A stretch of 64,000 nucleotides of DNA, taken from Spiroplasma endosymbiont of Clivina fossor. Its GTDB lineage: Bacteria > Bacillota_I > Bacilli_A > Mycoplasmatales > Nriv7. The notes beneath the pieces were generated by a model that saw only the letters and a program-made list of their open reading frames with translations, was not told the origin of the DNA and ran no database searches. This document shows positions 41,430 through 53,675 of this stretch, one piece after another (positions within the stretch are counted from its first letter, which is position 1; each line of letters starts with the position of its first letter). The position numbers and the translations under genes are program-made. The stretch covers positions 1,737,605-1,801,604 of the forward strand of contig NZ_OZ035006.1 in the NCBI RefSeq assembly GCF_964031115.1, in the 5' to 3' direction.

Positions 41430-41591
41430 TTATCTCCCAAAAATCATTTTTATTGGTAAATATATAATTGAAATTAATGCGAAAAGAAAAGTAATGATAA
41501 TAATTAATCCGGCAATAAACGCAACTTGTACAGGCATTTTTTCTATCGGAATAAATAATTTTAAGAATTCCATAATAATTTCTCAAAACAT
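41430..41591 (-). CDS. Plectrovirus single-helix protein, 53 aa
   Basis: MPVQVAFIAG leads into one membrane helix. Homologous to 52177-52323 and, by position, to 3466-3615. Confidence 0.6.
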
Positions 41592-41812
41592 TATTTTTTA
41601 TTCTCATTATTTTCTTTTGAATTAGGGGTTTTAACTCATTCTTCAAAGCGAGCAATAAACACTTTTTCATCTTTTGTAAAATTACCAGTATTATTTTTAA
41701 TGGCATTTTTATATTTAATTCTAATTTTTATTTTGGCATAAATTTTATAAGCAAAATATGCCAATAGCATGATGCTGATAATAATAAATATTAATCCAAT
41801 CGCGATATTCAT
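41591..41812 (-). CDS. Plectrovirus membrane protein, 73 aa
   Basis: N-terminal membrane helix followed by a basic tail with KVFIARF; homologue of 3625-3837 and 51956-52177. Confidence 0.65.
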
Positions 41813-41814
41813 TT

Positions 41815-42141
41815 TTAAACTCCTTTAAAATAGTTATAATTTATATCTTTTTTGTTGTTTTCTTTTTCGGCAATGAAGAAGCTTAATAATTCTTGTCCCT
41901 TAATTAATTTGGTTTCATTTTCTTTCTGATTAATTGAAATTATTTGATATTTACTATCTTTTATTATTCCGATGCAAATAGAATTTTCATATTTTCCTTT
42001 ATAAACAAATCGCTTTGGAAACCAAATACCGATTTGTTCATTAAATCACGGAATTTTTGGTGCTTTAATAAGCATTGCGTTTTGTGTTTCTTTTAAAAGA
42101 TATTTTTTAGTATTTAAAAAAATGTTTTCAATGTTTTTCAT
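41815..42141 (-). CDS. First gene of second plectrovirus operon, 108 aa
   Basis: MKNIENIFLN and WFPKRFVYKGKYENSI place it with 4206-4535 and 51627-51953. Upstream lie the AACTAAGTTA-type palindromes. Confidence 0.7.
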
Positions 42142-42696
42142 AATAAATTACCTTTCTTTTCTTATAGATAAACTAAGTTATATTAACTAAGTTAGTTAAC
42201 TTAGTTTTTTAAACACTTATATATCGCAGATTTAAGTGTTTAACAAGCTTTGTTAGTAAATTTTGTTTTTTAATTAGATAAAGATTTTAATAATTTTAAA
42301 CTTAGTATATCCCTATATAGAAATTTCTACACTTTAATGTCCGCATCCTACCCTTGGAACTAATTTAATAGCGTGTATATTTTTAGGAAATCCACCCATT
42401 CATTTTTTTATTGCAAAACGAAACAAATTGCTATAGCTAATAGGATGTTATCTATTAACTGGTAAACTTCTTTTGGTTATGGCGACCACCCACAATTTAT
42501 CGTGCTTTAATACATACCAACATTATTAATTCACTTGTATTTAATTTTCAAAGAACAAATTTTTAACATCTTATAAAATAAAAAGACAATCATTGCTGAC
42601 TGTCTTAATACTTATTCAAATCTTTTCCTACCTAACAAAACTTTATGCGTCCCTATGCGTATTATTCCCTATGAACTTATTTGCTATGCTAACAAT
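42142..42696. other. Plectrovirus upstream region, non-coding
   Basis: Contains AACTAAGTTA palindromes (42165-42210), the sequence ATTTTTAGGAAATCCACC resembling the lipobox-coding target of element 1, a terminator-like AAGACA/TGTCTT hairpin near 42585-42605 and TTTTGTTAGG-type repeat ends. No gene could be supported. Confidence 0.5.
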
Positions 42697-43140
42697 ATGA
42701 GTCTATCAGCTTTAAGAAAAGAAATTTCAATGTATGATTATTGTCTTAATAAAAATAAAACCAATATCGCAATGAATCCTTTTTTAAAGTTAAAACGGCC
42801 TTATTTTAATCTTGTAATTTATACTTGAATAACTGAAATGAACAAAAGAAATTTATATGTGGGAACATTAGCCCAATATTATGCTAAAAATAATCCCCCA
42901 AGTTTAATAATAGACACCAATATTTTTCTCATTATTGAATGTTGTTTACAATGAGATTTAAAACAATTTAATTGTTATGAAGAAAACCTTTCATGATTTG
43001 CTGTTATTAATAAATTTCTAACTAAACAAAACATTTCTCTCACTAAATGAAATTTAACAACTTATAATGAAATAAAACAATGATACGAAAAAAATTTATG
43101 CGAAAAAATAATCGTGGGGAAATGAAACCTTATAAGTTAA
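42697..43140 (+). CDS. Hypothetical protein, 147 aa
   Basis: Open only with UGA as Trp. No clear ribosome site. Moderately hydrophobic, with LYVGTLAQYYAKNNPP and Cys/Trp-rich ECCLQWDLKQFNCY. It is the only plus-strand gene next to argS and ends 55 bp from the argS stop. Not recognised; it may be the remnant of a longer gene truncated by the plectrovirus repeat. Confidence 0.4.
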
Positions 43141-43194
43141 ATATGACAACAGTAATTACTTTCTTAAAAGCGACACTAACTCTGAATAAGCAAA

Positions 43195-44862
43195 TTACAT
43201 TTGATCCTTAAAATCAACAGCAATTAAGTTTAAAGCATTTTTAAAGACATACTGTGTGCTAATAATTAAATGCAATCTTTGTTCTGATAAAGCAATATTA
43301 GTTTCATCCAAAATTTTACATTCTGAATAATATGAATGAAATCCTCATGCTAATTCCTGAATATAATCACAAATAATATTGGGTTGACAAAATTTAGCAG
43401 CACTTTGTACTACTTTACTAAAATAATCCAAGACTTTAATTAACTCTCGCTCCTTGGGATGTGTTAATAAATGATAACTAGCAATTGTCTTTGTTAAATC
43501 AATATTATGAGGCACATTTCGTAAAATACTCGCACAACGCGCTGTAGCATATTGAAAGTAATAAACCGGATTATTATTACTTTGAGATGTTAAAAGACGC
43601 AAATCTAAATCCATATGACTAGAAGATGCTTTTGAACATAACATATAACGAACAACATCAATACCTAATTCCGCAACTAAATCAATTAACCATACGGCTG
43701 TCCCTTTTCTTTTTGACATTTTATATTCTTGACCATCTTTAATTAATCGCACCATTTGAATAATAACAATTTTTAAAATATTAGCATCATAACCTAAAAC
43801 TTGTAAACCCGCCTGCATTCGTGTTAAATAACTATGATGATCTGCACCTCAAAAATTAACTAAATAATTAGCTTTTGCTCGTTTAATTCGTAAATTATGA
43901 CAAGCTAAATCCGGTAAAATATAAGCATACGATTTATCTTGTTTAACAAGAACTCGGTCCTTATCATCACCATAATCTGTTGTTTTTAACCACAAAGCAC
44001 CATCTTTTTCAAAAACTTTATTAGTTGCTTGCAATTCCTTTACTAACTTATCAATTTCTTTTGTTGTATACATTTCTAACTCACTCGACCAATAATCAAT
44101 ATTAATCCGAAAATCCTTTAATTGCGTTTTAATTAATTGTAAAAAGAAAGCAACTGACTCTTGTTTAAATATTGCTAATACTTGTTCATCATTAATGACA
44201 TCATTAACAATTCGTACGGCAATAAATTTATCTTGATATTTATTCACAAAATTAGTTGCTAATATTTCTTGATAAACACCCTGATATGATTGTTCTGGTA
44301 TTTCAACATTAACCCCTAATTTTTGCAAATAATACGAAAAAATTGTATTTGCTAACACATTAATCTGATTACCAGCATCATTAAGATAATATTCTGTTTC
44401 AACAATATTTCCTACAAATTTTAAAATTCTTGCGACCGCATCACCAATAGCACCATTACGAGCATGACCAATATGTAAAATTCCTGTTGGATTAGCAGAA
44501 ACAATTTCTAAATTATATTTAATATTAGTCGCTTCTCCACTACCAAACTTAGTTTTTAATTTTAAAATTTCCGTAATAACAGCACTAAGTCCATTTTGAT
44601 TAATTGTTAAATTAATGAACCCAGGAAAAACAAAATCTATTTTAGTAAAAAAATCATTTAACTTAATAATAGCAATAATCTTTTTAGCAAGGACTTCCGG
44701 TTTTTGCTTTAAAATTGGTGCTAACACCATCGCAATATTAGTAGCATAATCACCATATGCAATATTACGAGTTTTCTCAATAACAATATCATCAACAAAA
44801 GAAGTAAGATTATTTACAGCCTCTTTAATTATTTTTTGGATTTGATTTAAAATTAACGACAT
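43195..44862 (-). CDS. argS: Arginyl-tRNA synthetase, 555 aa
   Basis: Class I synthetase that charges tRNA-Arg. The HIGH motif is LHIGHARNG (residues 129-137), and KMSKRKG lies at residues 381-387. The N-terminal Add-1 domain and C-terminal anticodon-binding helices (VYYFQYATARCASILRN) are as expected for the family, and the length is normal. Several Trp are UGA-coded. Confidence 0.95.
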
Positions 44863-44959
44863 TAATATTTCTCCTTTTTCGCTTCATAATTTTATTACTA
44901 ACAATAAAAATATTAATAATTTAAAATAACCGATTAATTAACATTTCAATATAATATGC

Positions 44960-46771
44960 TTATTTATCATCAATAGATAAAACTGCCATAAAAGCTTCTT
45001 GTGGTAATTCTACATTTCCAAAAGCCTTCATCCGCTTTTTACCCTTCTTTTGTTTTTCTAACAACTTTTTCTTACGATTAATATCACCACCATAACACTT
45101 AGCAGTAACATTTTTCCTTAATGCCTTAATAGTTTCTCGCGCAATGATTTTATTACCAATGGAAGCTTGTACAGGAATTTCAAAGTTTTGTTGCGGAATA
45201 ATATCCTTTAATTTAGCACATAAATTTCTTCCACGAGCATACGCAAAATCTTTATGCACAATCATTGATAAAGCATCAACAACCGCACCATTTAATAAAA
45301 TATCCATCTTTACTAATTTACTTGGTCGATAACCTAATAATTCGTAATCTAATGAAGCATAACCCTTCGACACAGATTTTAAACGATCAAAAAAATCAAA
45401 AATAATCTCATTTAATGGCATTTCATAAGTTAAAATCCTTCTTGTATCATCAACATAAACAAGATTTTGATAAATACCGCGTTTTTGCTGACATAACTCC
45501 ATTAAACCACCTAAATAAGTTTCAGGAGTCATCATCGTTACTTTAACAAAAGGCTCATTAATACTACGAATTTTTTGTACTTCCGGTAATTTACTCGGAT
45601 TATCCACAGTAATAATTTGTTGATCAGTTAAATGCACTTCATAAATAACACTTGGCGCCGTAGCAATTAAATCTAAATTATATTCTCTCTCAAGTCGTTC
45701 TTGGATAACATCCATATGTAATAAACCTAAAAACCCACAACGAAACCCAAATCCTAATGCTTGTGAATTTTCTGGTTCATATACCAAAGCAGCATCTGAT
45801 AATTGCAATTTTGATAATGCATCTTTTAAATCTTCATAACGCGAACTATCAACCGGATATAATCCACAATAAACCATTGAATTAATTTTTCGATAACCTG
45901 ACAATGGCACTAATGTTGGAAAATCAACATGTGTCATTGTATCTCCTACTTGAACATCTTTAATATTCTTAATAGCCGCCGCTACTCAACCAACCTGACC
46001 AGCATAGATTGCATCCTGCTGAACTTCCAACGGTGTCTTAATACCAACACTAATAACTTCATATTCACCCTTTGTTGCCATAAAACGAATCTTATCATTA
46101 AGCTTAACAGTTCCTTGAAAAACACGAATGAAAATCATTACACCACGATATTGATCATAATAAGAATCAAAAATCAATGCCTGCAAAGGAGCATCATCTT
46201 GGCATTTTATTGGAGCAGGAATATCCCTAACAATAGTTTCTAACACTTCATCAACATTTAAACCAGTCTTGGCAGAAATTAACGGGATATGCGAATACGC
46301 AATTCCTGTCAATGCTTTAATTTGTTGTTTAATTCTTTCGGGGTCCGCATTAGGCAAATCAACCTTATTAATAACAGGAATAATTGTTAAATCATTATCA
46401 ATCGCCAAATAAACATTAGCTAATGTCTGCGCTTGAATCCCTTGCGTAGCATCAACCACTAATAATGCTCCCTCACAAGCCGCTAAACTACGCGAAACTT
46501 CATAAGTAAAATCTACATGTCCCGGCGTATCAATTAAATTAAAACAATATTGTTGATGATCCTTAGCAACATACTGCAACTGCACAGCATTCAATTTAAT
46601 AGTAATTCCTCTTTCGCGCTCTAAATCCATTGAATCTAATAATTGTTCTTTTAATTCTCTTTTACTAACCGTACCCGTTAATTCTAAAAGCCGATCCGCC
46701 AAAGTAGACTTACCATGATCAATATGAGCAATAATACTAAAATTACGAATTAAATTTTTATTTGTTGCCAT
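44960..46771 (-). CDS. lepA: Elongation factor 4 (LepA), 603 aa
   Basis: GTPase with the G1 loop [10 protein letters not shown] near the N-terminus, the G3 motif [10 protein letters not shown] and the G4 motif NKVD, then the LepA C-terminal domain ([20 protein letters not shown]). It back-translocates or remodels ribosomes. Full family length; the ATG overlaps the upstream stop in TAATG. Confidence 0.95.
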
Positions 46772-47352
46772 TATTTTTTAATTTCCTTACTTTGTTCTAA
46801 ATTACTATTTTCTAACGCTGTCGCTCGTAAATAATCAAAATCATTATCACTTCAAAGATGACCATAACTGACACTATTAATTCTAATTAAAAACCAAGTA
46901 ATAAACAAGGAAAAAATATATGTTGATATCGCTTGCACAGCATCATTAATTAATGCTGTAATTGCATAACTATAATCAAAATTAGAAATAAAGTAAGTAT
47001 ATGGTGGATAAATAATTAAAACTGGTAAAACCGCAAAAAAATGACTGATAATAAAATGAAAATATGGTTCTAATATCCGAATAATAACAAACATTAAAAT
47101 CCTAACAACAATCGTAATGGGAACAAAAACAAAATATCCCCCCATAATATCAGCAAATGCCATCGCAATCGGATTAGCAAATAAAATCATTGGTCCAGAA
47201 ATAAAGGTAATTAAAGGTAAAGCAATAATATCAGCTAATTGCAAATAACCAACACCAATTTTAATAAAACTAGAAGCATAACCACAAACCATTAAAAGAC
47301 CTGTGATTACACCTGTTGTTGCTAAATATTTCAATGAACGAAAACGATACAT
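46771..47352 (-). CDS. Membrane protein, probable ECF transporter S component, 193 aa
   Basis: Five to six hydrophobic helices, small size and the profile [20 protein letters not shown] followed by ADIIALPL suggest a vitamin-type ECF substrate-binding subunit, the common uptake system of mollicutes. The substrate cannot be told. Overlaps lepA by 1 bp. Confidence 0.55.
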
Positions 47353-47372
47353 TTTTCTTTCAAATCCTTTCC

Positions 47373-48311
47373 TTAAATAAATTTTGTTCCAACCCGCAAA
47401 GGATGTTGTCCTTGATAAAAATTTTTAACCAATATTGCTTTTTTACCCTCAGGTTGTAATCTTTGAATTAAAACACTTCCTTTACTCGTTTGAACTTCAA
47501 TACCATCTTGTTGAAATGATAAAATTGTCCCAGCTGCTTTTTCCTGTTTATTAATATCATAAACGATCGCCTGATGTATTTTATAAATCTTATTTTCATA
47601 AGTCGTATAAGCTAAAGGGATTTCAAAAAGACCACGAATTTGACAAGTTACTTTTCTAGCATCAACATTTCAAATAATCTTTTCATTATTTCGTTTAATA
47701 TTTAAACCAAACGATACAAGTCGTTCATTTTGGATTTCTGGAGTAATTTTACCACTAATTATTAAGAATAAATATTTTTCCAACATCATATTTGCTAACA
47801 AAATTAAACGGTAATGCAAACTACTTGCCGTTTCATTTGCTACCAACCTAATTTTCTCTTGAACAAATACAGGTCCCGCATCCATTTGTGATGTCATTTT
47901 CATTAAACTAATACCAGTTTCCTTTTCATCATTAATTACCGCTCAATGAATTGGTGCTCCACCTCGTAATTTAGGTAATAACGAAGCATGAATATTTAAG
48001 CAACCTTTCGGCACCAATTGTAAAATCCTTGTTCCCAAAAATTGACCATAAGCACAAGTAATTATTAAATCAGCATTTAAATTATCTAGTTCTAAAACAA
48101 TATCGTTAATATTATCTGGTTGAAAAATCTTTAATTTTGATACTAATGCTACTTGTTTAACAGCACCAATCGTCATTTCTTGCTTTCTTCCCACCTTACG
48201 ATCAGGTTGACAAACAACAGCTACAACTTCAATAAAATCCATTGCTAATAATTTTAATAACACTTCTTTAGCAAAAATCGGTGTTCCCATAAAAATGACT
48301 TTCGTTACCAT
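47373..48311 (-). CDS. fmt: Methionyl-tRNA formyltransferase, 312 aa
   Basis: N-terminal MGTPIFAKEVL, the catalytic region CLNIHASLLPKLRGGAP and the MDAGPV loop are diagnostic. It formylates initiator Met-tRNA with 10-formyl-THF. The start overlaps the stop of the upstream gene. Length is normal. Confidence 0.95.
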
Positions 48312-50095
48312 TCAATTCACCCCTGCTCTTGCAACAATTCAGAAATTTTAGTAAACAAAACTACCATCCCATAAGTATCGCGTTCACAATATAATAACAA
48401 ATTTTTAACATAATTGTCTTGTCATTGTTGCAAACTAATAGTTTTTCAAGCATCATTTAATTTCAAGAAAAACAAATGATTATTATCTTTTTGTAATTCA
48501 TTATACAACCGTTTACGAAATAAACTGGAAGCATCGGTTCCCTTTTGCACTTCTAAATCATCATAAGAAAATTCCGAATTAAAAGCCGGCAATGTTTTCT
48601 TAATTGAAAGACTACCATTAAATTCTGCTTTATAAATTGCAAAATTTTTAAAGAAATCCATTAAATCAACAGTCCAATCAGAAATTTGCATTAATATTTC
48701 TTCATAAATCGGATATAATAATGCCATTTTTTTTAAAACTTGCTTCTCAAAACTTTTATTATATGCAACATAAGTACCTATGCCATACCGTGTTAAATCC
48801 TTAATTAAATTTTCAATTAAAACTAAACGATGATCACCAACACCATCACTTAAATAACGATAATGTTTAATATTATGTTTCTCTTCATTAAACTTATTAT
48901 CCAATAAAACATGAATTGAATACTGAAACGGAATTTGCTCATATGGTGTACTATTTTCATATTTCGGAATGGCACTTTTAACAGTTTCAAAATCATACAT
49001 ATAAATCGGATACACATATTCCTTATATATACTTTGTAAATATCTTCGTTCTGACAATGCAACAACACCTTCTAAATTTTGGACAACTTTAATTTGTCGA
49101 TATTGATTAGCTGTTAAATTAAGATCAAAAAAATTAGATGTATAAAGCGACAAAAAATTATCTTCATAATATAATCTTGCTTTTTTAGTTTTTACTAACC
49201 GATAAAGATTAAATATTGTATGCTCTTTGGGTAATTTAGCATAAACATGAATACAATAATCATATTTACCCCGATTATGACATTGACTAGTCTTTAACCA
49301 CGCTAATGCTTCAGCAACTGGCATTTGAAAAATATCTTTAATGCGCTGAATATCTTGATTAAAATCGCGCTTTGCTAAATCTTTTTTTACACCAACCATA
49401 ATATTTTCTTGCTTTGAACCAGTAGTTGTTAAATTATATTTACTTGCTAAAATAAACAAATTATCATATTCTAAATCACCTTGATGAAAATAAAAACCAT
49501 TTAAATGCATTAAATAAATATTTTTAATCTCAATATTACAATTAGTCAAAATATAATATTGATAAAGAACATCATATAAATGTTCGCGATGAACCTTAGT
49601 TGTTGCCTTAACTTCAATTAAGTCTCAACCTGTACCATTTCGTTTTAAAATATCAACTTTCGTAACACAGTCATTATATTCAAATCGTGGTTCAAACAAT
49701 ACTTCAAGATTAGCATCAAGAATTTTTTCTACCGTTTTATTTGCCACAAGATGTTTTTCATAAGTATCTAAATCAAAACAACGATAATTTCGTAAAAAAT
49801 ATTGCTTAGCATGATAACCTACTTCTAAACCATCAAGAATAGTTTCACTATCAATTACCTCTAAATCGCTAAAACTATAATCATCGTTCGCTAATAATTC
49901 TAAATTACGAGCAGAAATATTCGTCAAGTCATCTTTTTGCCTTTCATCACCAAATTCAGGCAAACTAAAAAAATAAGTTAACTCCCTATCGTGCCATTGA
50001 ATTGTCTTTTGATGATTTTCTTTTCGTAAAAGAAATGATAATTTAGCACATTCCCGATAATTTTTATAATCTTCTTTATATATTTTATGAAGCAT
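48305..50095 (-). CDS. DUF2779-type nuclease-domain protein, 596 aa
   Basis: The C-terminal half has YMYDFETVKSAIP with PFQYSIHVL downstream and GTYVAYNKSFEK, the RNase H-like DUF2779 pattern. The N-terminal half (WDLIEVKATTKVHREHL) fits a PD-(D/E)XK nuclease core. Conserved in mollicutes; role unknown, possibly RNA or DNA processing. Translationally coupled to fmt. Confidence 0.7.
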
Positions 50096-50132
50096 TTTGT
50101 CATTTCCTCAAATTATGAATTAATTAAACTAT

Positions 50133-50768
50133 TTATTTTTTAGCACCAAACTTCTCATTAGGTTGTCGCTTAATAAGAACCTCATTTTTATTTTGAACAA
50201 CTTTTTTAGTTGCTTTGATTTTTTTCTCTTGCTTAATTTTTTTAATTTCTGCTTTTTCTATTATTTTTGCTTCCTTACGCTCTAATCTAACTTGTGCTCG
50301 CTCAGCCTTAGTCATCTTTCAATAACTTTTCTTTTGTTCTTTTTGCAAACGAATTAAAGTCGCTTCTAATTCTAATTCATGATTAACTTTTCAAGTTGTT
50401 TCATATTCTTTTTTACTTAATTGTTTTGTTAAACCTTCAACTTCAAAAGCTTTAGTAGCATATAACGCATTTGATTTTGAATCATATAATTTGATAACAA
50501 CATCAAAAACATCACGATATTTATAATCTTTACCTGCTCTAGCAATTACTTTATCATATTCAATTCTTTTATGAGCAATATTATCATTAATCTTTAAATA
50601 CTGCTTAATTTTATCTCTAACTTCTTTTTGACGCTTTTCTTTTTCAATTTTATCTTGTTTTCGTTTACGAATGGAAGAAACTATCATTACAACTACAATA
50701 ATAATAATTAAGCCTAACATTACTCAAGTAGTTTGTCCATTTTGTAAATCACCTGTTACTAAAAACAT
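50133..50768 (-). CDS. Membrane-anchored basic protein, 211 aa
   Basis: A single N-terminal membrane helix (about residues 17-32) followed by a charged coiled-coil body and a highly basic C-terminus. GGAGG precedes the ATG at 50768. Family not recognised. Confidence 0.6.
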
Positions 50769-50791
50769 TATTCATTTCCTCCTTTAATTAA

Positions 50792-51112
50792 TTAAATTTT
50801 AATAATACTTAATAACCTTTCTTGACTTATTGGCGTTATTGTTTTAACCAAATTAGATTTTTTATCAATAACAAAATATAAATCACGATCATTAATTTGC
50901 ACATAAATATTATCTTTTATATCTACAACATAAAATGCCTCATTAATTAATTGTAAACAATGCATTTTTAATTCAATATCATTTAAATGTTTCAAATTTA
51001 ATCGCTGTTTAACACGAAGAATAACATGATGTGAAAACTGATATTTTGATTGTAAATAATAACTCACTTTTTCTACCCACACTTTTTTAAATGTACATAA
51101 GTAATTATACAT
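50792..51112 (-). CDS. Hypothetical protein, 106 aa
   Basis: Start chosen at the ATG MYNYLCTFKK; an upstream extension to 51193 would run into the plectrovirus repeat. Alpha/beta composition with FYVVDIKDNIYVQINDRDLY. Its natural upstream region appears replaced by the viral insertion. Confidence 0.5.
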   Translation of the reverse strand: MYNYLCTFKKVWVEKVSYYLQSKYQFSHHVILRVKQRLNLKHLNDIELKMHCLQLINEAFYVVDIKDNIYVQINDRDLYFVIDKKSNLVKTITPISQERLLSIIKI

Positions 51113-51626
51113 CTTTTTTACTACTTTTTTAAGGGACGCATAAAGTTTTGTTAGGTAGGAAAAGATTTGAATAAGTATTAAGGCAGTCAGCAATGATTGT
51201 CTTTTTATTTTATAAGATGTTAAAAGTTTGTTCTTTGAAAATTAAATACAAGTGAATTAATAATGTTGGTATGTATTAAAGCACGATAAATTGTGGGTGG
51301 TCGCCATAACCAAAAGAAGTTTACCAGTTGATAGATAACATCCTATTAGCTATAGCAATTTGTTTCGTTTTGCAATAAAAAAATGAATGGGTGGATTTCC
51401 TAAAAATATACACGCTATTAAATTAGTTCCAAGGGTAGGATGCGGATGTTAAAGTGTAAAAATTTCTATATAGGGGTATGCTAAGTTTAAAATTATTAAA
51501 ATCTTTATCTAATTAAAAAACAAAATTTACTAACAAAGCTTGTTAAACACTTAAATCTGCGATATATAAGTGTTTAAAAAACTAAGTTAACTAACTTAGT
51601 TTATATATTAAGAAAGGTAATTTATT
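51113..51626. other. Inverted plectrovirus upstream region, non-coding
   Basis: Inverted copy of 42142-42654, with the same hairpin, palindromes and TTTTGTTAGG end. No gene supported. Confidence 0.5.
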
Positions 51627-51953
51627 ATGAAAAACATTGAAAACATTTTCTTAAATACTAAGAGATATCTTTTAAAAGAGACACAAAACGCAATGCTTAT
51701 TAAAGCACCAAAAATTCCGTGATTTAATGAACAAATCGGTATTTGGTTTCCAAAGCGATTTGTTTATAAAGGAAAATATGAAAATTCTATTTGCATCGGA
51801 ATAATAAAAGATAGTAAATATCAAATAATTTCAATTAATCAAAAAGAAAATGAAACCAAATTAATTAAGGGACAAGAATTATTAAGCTTCTTCATTGCCG
51901 AAAAAGAAAACAACAAAAAAGATATAAATTATAACTATTTTAAAGGAGTTTAA
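51627..51953 (+). CDS. Plectrovirus first gene, third copy, 108 aa
   Basis: Same as 41815-42141 with few changes (KRYLLKETQNAML). AGAAAGG precedes the start. Part of a viral fragment containing only three genes. Confidence 0.65.
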
Positions 51954-51955
51954 AA

Positions 51956-52177
51956 ATGAATATTGCGATTGGATTAATATTTATTATTATCAGCATCATG
52001 CTATTAGCATATTTTGCTTATAAAATTTATGCCAAAATAAAAATTAGAATTAAATATAAAAATGCCATTAAAAATAATACGGGTAATTTCACGAAAGACG
52101 AAAAAGTATTTATTGCCCGCTTTGAAGAATGAGTTAAAGCTCCTAATTCAAAAGAAAATAGCGCGGATAAAAAATAA
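51956..52177 (+). CDS. Plectrovirus membrane protein, third copy, 73 aa
   Basis: Homologue of 41591-41812 with an altered C-terminus (SADKK). Confidence 0.6.
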
Positions 52178-52323
52178 TGTTTTGAGAAATTATTATGGAA
52201 TTCTTAAAACTGTTTGTTCCGATAGAAAAAATGCCTGCACAAGTTGCATTTATTGCCGGATTAATTATTATCATTACTTTTCTGATTTCTATTTCTGAAT
52301 TAATTATAAAGGTAATGCTGTAA
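52177..52323 (+). CDS. Plectrovirus single-helix protein, truncated copy, 48 aa
   Basis: Matches 41430-41591 to ITFL, then diverges; the viral fragment ends here, 60 bp before an IS5-type element. Confidence 0.5.
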
Positions 52324-52385
52324 CAAATAAATATAATAGATTTAAGTAAGTAAAAATATTAGTTAAAATTAAAAAAAAATTTAAT

Positions 52386-53425
52386 AGACTTCTTGCAAAA
52401 TTAATATGATAATTATAATTTTTAAATTTAAAATAAATATAAAAGTGTTATTAAAATAATTTTTAGATTATTTTTACAAATATTTTGTCATTAAAACATA
52501 ATAAAAATTATTATTTACAATAAAAAAGACTGAAATTTTAAATTATCAAATATATTTAAACTAATAGTTGTAAATTATAAATTGAAGCTATTAAATTAAA
52601 TCTTAAAGCAAATCTTTTTCTACGATTTCGATATTTTTCACTAATAATTTTAAATTTTTTAAGTATAGCAAAAACATTTTCAATAACAATTCTCATTTTT
52701 GAAATTCGCTCATTATTTTGCTTTTCTTCTTTATTTAAAGGGTTTTTCTTTGATTTTCTTTTAGGAATTAAAACATTATGATTAATTTTTTGTATGCCTT
52801 GATAACCTAAATCCACTAAAACAGTTGTTTCTGGTAAAAATTTAATTTTTGAATCTTTTAAAATTTTAAAGTCATGGTTTTTACCATAAGAAAAATCAGA
52901 ACTAATAATTTTTTTACTATCTTTTTCAATTATAACTTGTGTTTTTATTGTGTGTTTTTTCTTTTTTCCTGAGTAGTGCTGTTTTTGTCTTTTTTTGGGC
53001 GTTGGATTTGGCTTTCAGTTACATCAATTATAACAGTCTTATCTTTGAAATAATCTTTTAATAGTGATTTTTGACCAGTAAGTTGTTGAAAATTAGGGTG
53101 TTTTATTAAAGTGTCTTCAATTCATTTGATATTTCTATAACAACTACTTTCACTAATATCATAACTTTTTGCAATATGAAAATAAGTTCTATATTCTCTT
53201 CAATATTCTAAAGTCATTAAAATACGATTTTCTAATGATAATTTATTGGTTCTTCCGCGACGAAATCTCTTTTTTAATTCTTCTATTTTTAAAATTTCTA
53301 GCATTTTATTAAAAGTAGTATGTTTAATACCAGTTAATCTTAAAAAATTTTTATCACTTATTTGATTATTTTTTTTAAATTTCATTTAAATTCCACCTTT
53401 TTATTAAAAACAACAATTCAAATAA
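52386..53425 (-). mobile_element. IS5-type insertion sequence lacking one terminus
   Basis: The 3' terminus AGACTTCTTGC is present at 52386. At the other end the match to the complete copies stops about 40 bp early near 53420, so one inverted repeat is missing and the copy is probably fixed. Confidence 0.7.
52556..53385 (-). CDS. IS5-type transposase (two frames, -1 frameshift)
   Basis: DDE residues in VIIDVTESQ, VLVDLGYQG and RIVIENVFAI (DDE_Tnp_4 type). The two frames join at an A7 run as in the other copies, consistent with programmed -1 frameshifting. Confidence 0.75.
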
Positions 53426-53441
53426 AATTAATATTTTTTTA

Positions 53442-53588
53442 TTGTGTAAAAATTCAATAATATGATAAAATGGTAACGAATAAAAATGACAATAACAAGA
53501 AAGGCAGGCTTAGTTTAGTAATTAAATAATATAATTAGCTGATTGTTTTACTTTTTCAAAGTAATACCTAAGAAAACTAAACGCGACC
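53442..53588. repeat. About 147-bp repeat upstream of rpsT, MITE-like
   Basis: Nearly identical to 61541-61687 upstream of ffh. The inner part runs from GGCAGGCTTAGTTTAG to CTAAACGCGACC, imperfect inverted ends, with no reading frame. Confidence 0.55.
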
Positions 53589-53636
53589 TTTTTAAGTAAC
53601 TAGTTTACTAAAAAACAATTATTTGCTATAATTACT

Positions 53637-53642
53637 TTTGGT
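53637..53642 (+). promoter_or_regulatory. rpsT promoter, extended -10
   Basis: TTGCTATAAT contains TG one base before TATAAT, 34 bp upstream of the ribosome site region. Confidence 0.6.
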
Positions 53643-53675
53643 TTTATAATAATAAAATAAACTAAGGAGACAATG

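Larger units (their letters stand above)
41480..42654. repeat. Plectrovirus segment inverted at 51132-52275
   Basis: About 1.17 kb containing parts of two to three viral genes and their upstream region recurs in inverted orientation beyond the housekeeping block, ending with the same TATGCGTCCCT sequence. Confidence 0.8.
51132..52275. repeat. Plectrovirus segment, inverted copy of 41480-42654
   Basis: Near-identical sequence in opposite orientation, bracketing argS to the 50.8-kb genes. Confidence 0.8.

Noticed and set aside
51220-51260. rRNA or tRNA leader because of TTCTTTGAAAATTAAATA
   Set aside because: The motif resembles rRNA leader sequence, but no rRNA or tRNA gene follows; it belongs to the plectrovirus upstream repeat.
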